Assembly: GCA_016201685.1 (NCBI GenBank) | Contig: JACQCJ010000083.1 | Location: 1 to 20,082, forward strand | Direction: 5' to 3' | DNA length: 20,082 nt | Source: Candidatus Peregrinibacteria bacterium | Lineage (GTDB): Bacteria; Patescibacteriota; Gracilibacteria; Peribacterales; Peribacteraceae | Part shown: in pieces, positions 1 to 6,198 of the stretch | Position numbering within the stretch: position 1 is the first letter of the stretch | Layout: each line of letters starts with the position of its first letter | Position numbers and translations under genes: made by a program | Notes under the pieces: model-generated | The model's database searches: none | What the model was told of the DNA's origin: nothing | Seen by the model: the letters and a program-made list of their open reading frames with translations, nothing else

Positions 1-128
1 CCCGCATGATCCGCGAAGTCCCGCTGGAGCGTATTTCGCTCATCAATTTGCTGCACCTGACCCCGCAGAATGTGTCGCAGCTTGCAAAGAAGAAGGAATC
101 AGTACAGCGCTGTCTTTTTGGAGCTTAA
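1..128 (+). CDS. C-terminal end of an unknown protein (5' truncated by window edge)
   Basis: An open frame enters from the left edge (codons in phase with base 3) and ends at TAA 126-128. It encodes about 41 residues, including PLERISLINLLHLTPQN and the terminal QRCLFGA. The mix of hydrophobic and charged residues looks like real coding sequence, and no other frame here competes. I do not recognise the family. An ATG at base 6 could make it a tiny complete ORF, but the tail of a longer upstream gene is more likely. It converges with the - strand gene ending at 177. Confidence 0.5.
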   Translation, partial: RMIREVPLERISLINLLHLTPQNVSQLAKKKESVQRCLFGA

Positions 129-145
129 CGGGACAGCAGTGCCCG
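129..145 (+). terminator. weak hairpin after the left-edge gene
   Basis: Immediately after the stop, CGGG-a-CA pairs with TG-CCCG around a GCAG loop, and AACATTTT follows. The stem is short and the T tract poor, so this is only a possible terminator for the gene ending at 128. Confidence 0.25.
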
Positions 146-176
146 AACATTTTCATATACATGAGAAATTGAAAAG

Positions 177-530
177 TTACCTCTTTTCTTGCATGGCGGC
201 ATCACTCGCAATCTCTTCGCAGGCACGCTCAAAAATATCCCCATAAACAAGTTTGTCCTCCTCCAAGAAGAATGCGTAAAGATCATGTGTTCCTACCTTT
301 CCTTCCTTTAGAAGCTCACCCAAGAGCGCGATGCGATACCGCAGAGGGGCAAAAATTGGGTCTTCAGGAGGATGGTAACGCTCTCTTGTTCGTAAATCGC
401 TCAAATCTGCTACGCAAGTTTGATATTTCTGCAAAAGCTCCTGTCTCAATGCCGTAGCATGTTCTCCGTTTGTTAGTGAGATGACAGGTCCGCCTTCATT
501 ATCTTCAGACTTGAGTTCAACTTCAGACAT
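177..530 (-). CDS. hypothetical protein, about 117 aa, charged and probably cytoplasmic
   Basis: The frame is open from 590 down to the stop at 177. I place the start at ATG 528-530 (MSEVELKSED) because the longer version overlaps the upstream same-strand gene, which ends at 574. A GTG two codons further upstream (534-536) is also possible: TACTCT lies 9 nt before it, matching the -10 spacing seen elsewhere in this window. GGAAG at 552-556 on this strand is about 15 nt from the GTG. The protein is rich in Glu and Leu with helical stretches (residues around LRYRIALLGELLKEGK and FFLEEDKLVYGDIFERACEE). It has no signal peptide or membrane segment. I recognise no family. It could be co-transcribed with the 627-aa gene just upstream. 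Confidence 0.6.
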   Translation of the reverse strand: MSEVELKSEDNEGGPVISLTNGEHATALRQELLQKYQTCVADLSDLRTRERYHPPEDPIFAPLRYRIALLGELLKEGKVGTHDLYAFFLEEDKLVYGDIFERACEEIASDAAMQEKR

Positions 531-573
531 ATTCACATGGTCGCGAGAGTACTTCCTTTTGTCAAATATAATT

Positions 574-2457
574 TCACGCCGCCATCGCATAGTGCGGTTC
601 CCGCGCCGTTTTCGCTTCGGTTTCCGGCTGCTGGAGCATCGTCGTCTTGTTGTGCTGCACTGCTCCGTTCTCCGTGAAGCGGATGCCGCGATTCTCCATC
701 TCGTTTGCCAGACGCTGCAGGTGCGGGTGCACGTTCTGGTTGATGTACTCGTGTTTCTCGTAGGCGAGGTCGACGGGAATCTCCGTGGTCCAGTACGTGA
801 AGTAGAAGTTATTCTTCTGCGCCTCGAGCATCTCGTCGAGCGGTCCCGCGCTCTGGCGATTCGTGTAGAGGATTTGGGGCGAATTCACGCGCTCCTGTTC
901 GCGCATCGCGGAGTGGACGTTCGTGGGGTTCGTCACATCGTTCGCTTCGAGCCCCCTCGTGCTGTGGCCGTGCTTCATGCGCTCGGGAGTCTGCATCTCC
1001 GCGGATTTCTGGAGCACCTTCTCCTTGTCATCGTCCAGGTAGTGATGGCGCCGGCACCACACGCGGTTGTACCAGAGGATGCGCTTGGCGCGGAACATGC
1101 GCGCGCTGCGCAGCGAGAGCACGTGCGAACGGCGATGTTCCGCGGGAATCTGCTCGAGCCAGTGCCGCGTCTCGTCCACCACCTCCTGATCGCTCGGCTT
1201 GCGCTCTTCCTTCGTCTGCTCCTTCCCGCCGTCACTGCGATGCTGTCGCAGATACTGCTCCATCGACTGCAGCTTCTGGCCGTCTTCGACGGTCATCGGT
1301 TTGCTCTTCGCTTCGGCGATCTCCCGCTGCGCGATGTCCCAATCCTGCATGTCCAAGGCGTTTCGGATGCTGAGGAAATCCGGCCGTTCCCTGTTGATGT
1401 CCGCAAACCTCCTCCCGGCTTCCTCCACGTAGGCCTTGCGCTTGTCGTAGTGCCAGTCGAGGAAAATATTCTTGTGGACGAAGTGGAACGTGCGCGGCGT
1501 GCCGATCTTCCTGCGCATGTCTTCAATTCTCCCGAACTCCCGCCCCACCTCCGTCCAACGGTCGACGAGTTCGGAGAGCGTCATCGGTTCCTTCCCTTTT
1601 CCAATCAAGAACGCTTCGATTTTCCCGGGATCAGCGCCGCTCTCGAAGATTTTGCGCAGCCATGATCCCATCTTCCAGGCCGCGAGCCCTCCTTCGGTCA
1701 CCGCGTTTTGCAGTTTCGCCTCCGCCTTCTTGTACAGTTCCTTGTAGCGGGCCTGCGGGTTCTTCTCCAGCTTCTTGAGCACGGCGATTTGTGCCAGAAT
1801 CTTGTCGACGATGTTCTTCTTGTATTCAAAGTGCCCGTCCTTGAACGCCTCCAATTTCACCATCCCCAGCTGCTCGATGTCGTTCTCCGTGAGATGCATC
1901 TGCTTCACGTCCTTTTCAATGTCGTCCATGCTCTTCCCCAGCTTCTCCCAGTTTTTGTAGTACTTGGGGAATTTCTCCTTCAGAAAGGTTTTTTTGGCAT
2001 ATTGGCCGACTTCAGAGCTTTTTAAGCGATTCTTCCACTTTGTCACGCTCGCTGCGCCAATCCATCCTTTTTCAAATGCTTGGGAAATATCTGCGTTGAA
2101 TTTCTGCTCGAGTTCCTTCGCTTCGGCAAGCATTTTCGGAAAATATTTCTGCTGATCTTCGAGAATCGCTTGTGTTTTTTCTTCGTATGTTTTTTTCCCA
2201 ACAAGTTCAAGTTTTGATTCGTCATATACTTCTTCGCGGTAATCACGATAATCTTTGTCGGTCAGGAGTTCGGTGGAACCAATGGCGAGTTGCACCTGCC
2301 AAAGAGCATTGCTTCGAATATGGTCAAACTCATTTTTTCCCTGCATGTCCGCTCTTGTATCTGGATCGAAATCCTCTTTATTCAAGAGATCCGTAAACGT
2401 TTGTTTGATTGTATCGGGAGTCGTTTGTATCCCGGTGTTGTCGGCGAAGCGACTCAT
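574..2457 (-). CDS. large hypothetical cytoplasmic protein, 627 aa
   Basis: This is a long uninterrupted frame from ATG 2455-2457 (MSRFADNTG). It is highly charged, largely alpha-helical by composition, and has no signal peptide or hydrophobic segment. The middle (about residues 60-280) is rich in Lys, Glu and Gln and may form coiled coils. The C-terminal third is rich in His, Arg and Asn, including a RRHHYLDDDKEK stretch. I recognise no domain. A TAGAAT box (2467-2472 on the top strand, read in reverse) lies 9 nt before the ATG, with no Shine-Dalgarno, so the mRNA is probably leaderless or nearly so. Base composition changes inside the gene. Roughly the first 160 codons (2457 to about 1980) use A/T-ending codons such as AAA and GAA, and the rest is GC-rich. 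That suggests a composite origin. Confidence 0.8.
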   Translation of the reverse strand: MSRFADNTGIQTTPDTIKQTFTDLLNKEDFDPDTRADMQGKNEFDHIRSNALWQVQLAIGSTELLTDKDYRDYREEVYDESKLELVGKKTYEEKTQAILEDQQKYFPKMLAEAKELEQKFNADISQAFEKGWIGAASVTKWKNRLKSSEVGQYAKKTFLKEKFPKYYKNWEKLGKSMDDIEKDVKQMHLTENDIEQLGMVKLEAFKDGHFEYKKNIVDKILAQIAVLKKLEKNPQARYKELYKKAEAKLQNAVTEGGLAAWKMGSWLRKIFESGADPGKIEAFLIGKGKEPMTLSELVDRWTEVGREFGRIEDMRRKIGTPRTFHFVHKNIFLDWHYDKRKAYVEEAGRRFADINRERPDFLSIRNALDMQDWDIAQREIAEAKSKPMTVEDGQKLQSMEQYLRQHRSDGGKEQTKEERKPSDQEVVDETRHWLEQIPAEHRRSHVLSLRSARMFRAKRILWYNRVWCRRHHYLDDDKEKVLQKSAEMQTPERMKHGHSTRGLEANDVTNPTNVHSAMREQERVNSPQILYTNRQSAGPLDEMLEAQKNNFYFTYWTTEIPVDLAYEKHEYINQNVHPHLQRLANEMENRGIRFTENGAVQHNKTTMLQQPETEAKTAREPHYAMAA

Positions 2458-2466
2458 GGGCTGCTC

Positions 2467-2472
2467 ATTCTA
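2467..2472 (-). promoter_or_regulatory. -10 box TAGAAT of the 627-aa gene
   Basis: TAGAAT (5 of 6 to TATAAT) on the minus strand ends 9 nt before the ATG of the 627-aa protein. No convincing -35 box is seen at 16-18 nt. The spacing places the predicted RNA start within a few bases of the start codon. Confidence 0.45.
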
Positions 2473-2537
2473 CCATGCCGCGCAGCATCGGCACTTCCGT
2501 ATGGTGGAGAAAAGGCGTCTCGTGTACGCTCCTCGCG

Positions 2538-3152
2538 ATGATCCTCTCCGATCGCGATATTCGCAAAGCGCTGGCCTCGGGCCGCGTCGTCATCGAATCT
2601 CCGCAGCAGGACGCATCGACTGCGCCCAGCGCAGGGATGTTCCCGCACATCCACGCCTCGAGCATGGACTTGCACTTGGGCAGCAGCTTCAAGCTCTACG
2701 AGCACAGCAAGTTTGCCGTCATCGATCCCAAGCGCCCGGAGACCTTCATCGGCAACATGCGGCTCATCACGGTCAAGGAGGGCGAATCGTACATGGTGCA
2801 GCCGGGGGAGTTCGTGCTGGGCGTCACCGAAGAGACCATCACCGTCCCCGACGATCTCGTGGTGCGGGTCGAAGGACGCTCCAGTCTCGGGCGGCTCGGG
2901 ATCATCGTCCACTCCACGGCGGGGTTCGTGGATCCCGGCTTCTCCGGCACGATCACGCTCGAGATCAGCAACCTCAACCGCATGCCCATCGCCCTCTACC
3001 CGGGGATGCGCATCTGCCAGATCGCCTTCGAGGAACTCAGCAGCCCCGCGGAGATGCCGTACCATAAGAAGCCCTTCTCCAAGTACCAGGGCCAAGTGCT
3101 GCCGGAGGAGAGCCGGCTGTCGATGGATCCGGAGTTTACGGGGAAGAGGTGA
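2538..3152 (+). CDS. dcd: dCTP deaminase, probably the dUMP-forming bifunctional type
   Basis: The 204-aa product starts at MILSDRDIRKAL (ATG 2538-2540), the typical Dcd N-terminus. The signature RSSLGRLGI (residues 114-122), then HSTAGFVDPGFSG (125-137) and TLE with the candidate catalytic Glu142, identify the trimeric dCTP deaminase/dUTPase fold. The SKYQGQ motif near the C-terminus fits the nucleotide-closing tail. Family knowledge: Dcd converts dCTP to dUTP for dTMP synthesis. The STAGFVDPGFSG form, rather than the TAHxIDPGW form of E. coli-type enzymes, resembles the mycobacterial and archaeal enzymes that go directly to dUMP. That assignment is inference. No Shine-Dalgarno is visible. 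A weak TACGCT lies 7 nt upstream of the ATG. The gene stands alone, divergent from the 627-aa gene. Confidence 0.93.
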   Translation: MILSDRDIRKALASGRVVIESPQQDASTAPSAGMFPHIHASSMDLHLGSSFKLYEHSKFAVIDPKRPETFIGNMRLITVKEGESYMVQPGEFVLGVTEETITVPDDLVVRVEGRSSLGRLGIIVHSTAGFVDPGFSGTITLEISNLNRMPIALYPGMRICQIAFEELSSPAEMPYHKKPFSKYQGQVLPEESRLSMDPEFTGKR

Positions 3153-3186
3153 GTGTTTGTTGTTTGTGTTTTCCTCTATCCCCCAT

Positions 3187-3211
3187 CCCCTTTCTCCGGG
3201 GGAGAAAGGGG
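3187..3211. repeat. GC-rich extragenic palindrome 1
   Basis: CCCCTTTCTCC (3187-3197) and GGAGAAAGGGG (3201-3211) form a perfect 11-bp stem around GGG, with extra C and G runs outside. It follows the dcd stop by about 35 nt. It could terminate dcd, but no immediate T tract follows. It looks like a dispersed extragenic palindrome. Confidence 0.6.
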
Positions 3212-3243
3212 GGGCCTCAACAATTTGTGTTTTTGGAAATTCT

Positions 3244-3266
3244 CCCCTCCTCCATCGGAAGAGGGG
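3244..3266. repeat. GC-rich extragenic palindrome 2
   Basis: CCCCTCCTCC (3244-3253) pairs with GGAAGAGGGG (3257-3266) around ATC, with one C/A mismatch. A GGTCGGGGGTGGAGG run follows. It lies between the convergent dcd and YdjC-like genes. It may act as a termination or end-protecting structure for both transcripts. Confidence 0.5.
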
Positions 3267-3309
3267 TCGGGGGTGGAGGTTGGACAAAAAATACAAAACA
3301 AACATCCCT

Positions 3310-4146
3310 TCACCACTCCCCAAGCGATCCCAACGTAATCTTCCTCTCCCACAGCATCTCGGGCAGTTCCGGGTCCGTGAGCATCGCGAGTTCCGTGAGA
3401 CGTTGGGGATCCCGGTCGAATTCGCTGCCGGTCGGGTTCGCGCTCCCCGGGTGCACCATCAATTCGGTCGTACCCTCGGGGAGGCGGGCGAGGATGTGTC
3501 GCAGGTTCTTCTTGCTTGCGGATCCCACGAGCGCAAGGCCGCGGAAATGATCCGTCGAAGTGATGCCGTTCTCTTCGTACAGAGGACGAGCCGCCTCTGC
3601 TTCTGCGCGGATCGCCTTCGCCGCCTCGAGCCTCTCGGGCACGATCTCCCAGCCAAATGGCGGCAAGGGTTCGATGGGCAACCGGACGAAGCGAATCCCG
3701 TAGCGCAGGAGAATGGGGATGAGGAGCGGCACGATCGTCGGATGGATGTGGATGTGATGGTGTCCGTCCACGTGGGTGGGCGCCTCGCGGCGATGATCGA
3801 GGAACCATTCCATCTGCGCGCGCAGTTCGCGCTCGATGTGCGTTGCATCAATGGTGCCTTCGTCAAGTGATCTCCGAAGCTGATGACGATCGAGGAAGGC
3901 ATCATCTCTGCTGAGGAGCGATGGAACGTCCACGGCATTGGTGATGGGCGATCCCTCGGTGAGATTCAGATGGAGGCCCGTTGGAAGCTTGCGTTCATGC
4001 GCATGTTTGGCGGCCGTTGCGCTGTCGCTCCCGTTCACGATGAGGCTCGCGCTCGTGACGATGCCGAATTCAAACGCCTCGAAGATCCCGTGGGTCCTCT
4101 GCGGATTGATCCCGAGATCATCGGCGTTGACGATGAGGGTGCGCAC
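3310..4146 (-). CDS. YdjC/ChbG-family carbohydrate deacetylase
   Basis: The 278-aa product starts at a GTG codon (4144-4146) and shows the YdjC-family motifs in order: NADDLG at residues 7-12 (metal-binding Asp pair), GLHLNLTEG at 57-65, HVDGHHHIHIHP at 125-136 (metal and active-site His/Asp) and MVHPG at 230-234. No signal peptide is present, so it acts in the cytoplasm. Family knowledge: members remove acetyl groups from N-acetylated sugars such as chitooligosaccharides, or from glycan precursors. The exact substrate cannot be read here. TAGAAT lies 6 nt before the GTG, so a leaderless mRNA is expected. It is divergent from tRNA-Val and convergent with dcd. Confidence 0.88.
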   Translation of the reverse strand: MRTLIVNADDLGINPQRTHGIFEAFEFGIVTSASLIVNGSDSATAAKHAHERKLPTGLHLNLTEGSPITNAVDVPSLLSRDDAFLDRHQLRRSLDEGTIDATHIERELRAQMEWFLDHRREAPTHVDGHHHIHIHPTIVPLLIPILLRYGIRFVRLPIEPLPPFGWEIVPERLEAAKAIRAEAEAARPLYEENGITSTDHFRGLALVGSASKKNLRHILARLPEGTTELMVHPGSANPTGSEFDRDPQRLTELAMLTDPELPEMLWERKITLGSLGEW

Positions 4147-4152
4147 CGCAGT

Positions 4153-4169
4153 ATTCTACATGCTAGAAT
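4153..4169. promoter_or_regulatory. back-to-back -10 boxes for the YdjC-like gene (-) and tRNA-Val (+)
   Basis: ATTCTA (4153-4158) is TAGAAT on the minus strand, 6 nt before the GTG start. TAGAAT (4164-4169) on the plus strand is preceded by TGC, an extended -10, and ends 12 nt before the tRNA 5' end. The two boxes form an inverted repeat with a 5-nt centre (CATGC). No good -35 is seen for either. RNA polymerase could occupy only one at a time. Confidence 0.55.
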
Positions 4170-4181
4170 GTTCTCGAGAGA

Positions 4182-4258
4182 GGACGATTAGCTCAGTTGG
4201 TTAGAGCGTGCGATTCACATTCGCAAGGTCACTGGTTCGAATCCAGTATCGTCCACCA
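4182..4258 (+). tRNA. tRNA-Val (anticodon CAC)
   Basis: A full cloverleaf can be drawn. The acceptor stem is GGACGAT (4182-4188) with ATCGTCC (4248-4254). The D-arm is GCTC/GAGC. The anticodon stem TGCGA/TCGCA (4209-4213, 4221-4225) encloses loop TTCACAT, with anticodon CAC at 4216-4218, which reads GTG (Val). The T-arm is ACTGG-TTCGAAT-CCAGT. Discriminator A4255 is followed by an encoded CCA (4256-4258). All stems are fully paired. The promoter is probably the extended TAGAAT box at 4164-4169. Confidence 0.95.
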
Positions 4259-4272
4259 TTCTGGATGTTCGT

Positions 4273-4323
4273 CATTCGCAAGGTCTCAGCCTAGGCTGAT
4301 CGAACCCAGCATCGTCCACCATT
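4273..4323 (+). repeat. degenerate duplicate of the tRNA-Val 3' half
   Basis: CATTCGCAAGGTC (4273-4285) is identical to tRNA positions 4218-4230, and ATCGTCCACCATT (4311-4323) is identical to 4248-4260. The middle differs: it holds the 14-bp perfect palindrome TCAGCCTAGGCTGA (4286-4299) and a T-loop-like TCGAACCCAGC. No 5' half exists, so it is not a working tRNA. It is either a scar of tRNA-targeted integration (an att-like duplication) or a slipped tandem duplication. Confidence 0.75.
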
Positions 4324-4326
4324 CGT

Positions 4327-4355
4327 CCGCCTCAGGCGGCCTCATGGCAAGCCAT
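4327..4355. repeat. two adjacent short palindromes
   Basis: CCGCCTCAGGCGG (4327-4339) and ATGGCAAGCCAT (4344-4355) are perfect inverted repeats, directly after the tRNA remnant. Neither has a T tract. The non-coding stretch 4259-4489 contains only the tRNA remnant, these palindromes and the leader of the next gene. Confidence 0.5.
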
Positions 4356-4443
4356 TCGGTTTGAATTTGTCCTCAGAACACTGCGAAGAATTGATTGACG
4401 TACGCTCGCGAGATTGTTGCGTACACTTCCTTTTTTCGGCGAG

Positions 4444-4484
4444 AAGGAGGAAAGTGCCCACTAACTTTATCCCCCTTCCTCCTT
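4444..4484 (+). promoter_or_regulatory. inverted repeat pairing a perfect SD with its complement before the exported protein
   Basis: AAGGAGGAA (4444-4452) is the best Shine-Dalgarno-like sequence in the window. It is perfectly complementary to TTCCTCCTT (4476-4484), 23 nt further on and 5 nt before the ATG at 4490. A GTG in frame with the gene (4454-4456) sits in the loop. In RNA the 9-bp stem would hide the SD. Possible transcription start: TACACT at 4422-4427. A regulatory role is inferred. Confidence 0.4.
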
Positions 4485-4489
4485 GTATT

Positions 4490-6100
4490 ATGTACAGAAG
4501 ATTCCTGCGATTATGCGCAATTCTCTCCGCATCTCTCCTCATCCTCATCCACGGAGGTTTGGAAAGTATCGCGCTCGCTGCCGTCAGCTATCCCGCTGCG
4601 GCCGCAATGACCACCGGTACAGCGCCGAGCAAGACCATGAAGAAAGCGGCGAAGAAGACCATGAAGAAAACCATGAAGAAGAATGCCGCAAAGAAAATGA
4701 AGAAGGTCAATCCCGCGGCGGCCAAGAAAGCCGCCAGCGCCAAGAAGCTCCAAGCTCTCAAGAACGGGAAGACTCGAGCGGCCAGCATGAAGAAGCAACT
4801 GAAGGAAGCGAAGAAGCTTGCGAAGGCGCGAGCGTCCACGTTGAAGCAGAAGGTGAAGAAGCTGGCGCAAGCGAAGGCCAAGCCGGGGAAGCCGATCAAA
4901 GATCCCAAGAAGCTCAAGCTCATCGCCATGGCGATCACTCACGCGCGGCAAGCGAAGAGGAAGGTAGCCATTGCGAAGACCTCGGCAAAAACCGCGAAGA
5001 CTTTGGTCGCTCAGGCCAAGCAGAAGGCGACAGCCGCGAAGGCGAAGGTTGCCGCGGCCAAGAAAACCGTGAAGGCCGCGAAGAAAGCGGCGGCGAAGAA
5101 AGCCCCCGCCGCCAAGCCGACCAAAAAGAAGAAAACGAAGGGCGGGACGGGATGGAATGGCGGCAAGCTTCTCGGCATGATCCAGCAGTTCGTCATCCCG
5201 ACGGCTTACGCGCAGGATGCGACTGCGACGGCGGATGCCACGCCCGAAGTAGCGGATGTGGATCCCGCTAGCATCAAGTGCGCAGATAACGGCACTTGTA
5301 CCATGGCGGACGGCACGACAATCAGTGTCGACATCAATCCAGACACCGGCGATGCCACTGTTGATGAAGGTAACGGTGCGGTTGACATCAATGGTGCAGA
5401 CGGCACGGCGACTGTCGCCCCGGCGAATGATAGCGATTTGCCTACACTGGTCACAGATAAAGATGTTACCGTGTATGATGGAGAAAATGCCGTGAACATT
5501 GGCCCTGAGGGCACCACCGTGGAAACAGGAGATCCGGCCGATGCTGTACCTGCCACGATTGGAGCCGATGGAGCAGTGCAGGTCGGCGATGCCGTCGTCA
5601 TAGGCGACACCGTCAGCGTGGACACAGGCGATGGCTCTGCGCCCGCTGATGTGACAGGTGACGTCGTGAGTGTGGATGCGGGCGACGGAACGACGGCGGA
5701 TGTCCGAGGTGACAGCACGACATTCACCGATCCGAATGGAGCAACGACGGACGTGACTGCAGCAGGAGATGTCAGCGTGACAGATGCTCCTGCCGATACA
5801 GGAGGCGGAGGAGATGCAGCGGTCGCACCGGATGCCGGCGACGACGACAACACTCCTGCTGATACGGGAGGAGGTGATAGAGGAGGCGGGGATACGAGCG
5901 GCGGCGATACAGGAGGTGGGGATGCAGGAGCAGTCGATACAAGTGGTGATACGGGAGGCGGCGATGCCGGAGTCGAGCCGTCGGCCATGCGCTGGAGCCC
6001 CTTCACCGCGTCGATCTTCATTGGGAAGAATCTAAGTACCAGAAAGAGCGCAGGAGGAGCGCCAAAGGCCACCACGTCCCCCGCCAATAAGAAAAAATAG
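4490..6100 (+). CDS. exported bipolar protein: Lys/Ala-rich histone-like region plus acidic Asp/Gly/Thr region
   Basis: The 536-aa product starts at MYRRFLRLCAILSAS. Residues 1-31 form a signal peptide (basic n-region, hydrophobic core, ALA-A cleavage site). Residues about 48-223 are extremely basic Lys/Ala repeats (MKKAAKKTMKK, AKKAAAKKAPAAK), like histone H1 or AlgP tails. Residues 226-242 (KLLGMIQQFVIPTAYAQ) read like a second signal peptide ending at AYAQ-DA. Residues 243 to about 495 are acidic, rich in Asp, Gly, Thr and Val, with degenerate repeats such as TVSVDTGDG, VVSVDAGDG and runs of DTGGGD. The last 40 residues are basic again. An in-frame GTG at 4454 could extend the N-terminus by 12 residues. 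I infer an envelope or secreted polyelectrolyte, but no enzymatic domain is visible. A strong terminator follows. Confidence 0.8.
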   Translation: MYRRFLRLCAILSASLLILIHGGLESIALAAVSYPAAAAMTTGTAPSKTMKKAAKKTMKKTMKKNAAKKMKKVNPAAAKKAASAKKLQALKNGKTRAASMKKQLKEAKKLAKARASTLKQKVKKLAQAKAKPGKPIKDPKKLKLIAMAITHARQAKRKVAIAKTSAKTAKTLVAQAKQKATAAKAKVAAAKKTVKAAKKAAAKKAPAAKPTKKKKTKGGTGWNGGKLLGMIQQFVIPTAYAQDATATADATPEVADVDPASIKCADNGTCTMADGTTISVDINPDTGDATVDEGNGAVDINGADGTATVAPANDSDLPTLVTDKDVTVYDGENAVNIGPEGTTVETGDPADAVPATIGADGAVQVGDAVVIGDTVSVDTGDGSAPADVTGDVVSVDAGDGTTADVRGDSTTFTDPNGATTDVTAAGDVSVTDAPADTGGGGDAAVAPDAGDDDNTPADTGGGDRGGGDTSGGDTGGGDAGAVDTSGDTGGGDAGVEPSAMRWSPFTASIFIGKNLSTRKSAGGAPKATTSPANKKK

Positions 6101-6127
6101 TTCTCCTTTCGATCACCGTGATTTTCC

Positions 6128-6159
6128 AAGAAGAGGAGCCCAGCGCTCCTCTTCTTTTT
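6128..6159 (+). terminator. strong intrinsic terminator
   Basis: AAGAAGAGGAGC (6128-6139) and GCTCCTCTTCTT (6145-6156) form a perfect 12-bp stem around CCAGC, ending in a T run (6155-6159). It lies 28 nt after the stop of the exported Lys-rich protein. On the minus strand the stem lacks a good T tract, so it mainly serves the plus-strand gene. Confidence 0.9.
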
Positions 6160-6198
6160 GTACGAGCAAGGAGCTTCACTGCAAGAGGATGAGCAAAC

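Noticed and set aside
481..1665. Long plus-strand ORF of 394 codons opposite the 627-aa gene
   Set aside because: It is Arg/Leu/Val-rich with no recognisable protein pattern and lies wholly antisense to a longer, better-composed frame. It is a shadow of GC-rich third positions.
2454..3323. Minus-strand ORF of 289 codons opposite dcd
   Set aside because: It is antisense to the clearly identified dCTP deaminase and contains no motif.
4273..4323. A second functional tRNA
   Set aside because: It has no 5' half, D-arm or intact anticodon arm. Only 3' segments are duplicated.
5206..6129. Minus-strand Ser/Pro/Val-rich ORF of 307 codons that mimics a secreted repetitive protein
   Set aside because: It is the reverse complement of the Asp/Gly/Thr repeats of the exported protein. 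The plus strand has the signal peptide and terminator.
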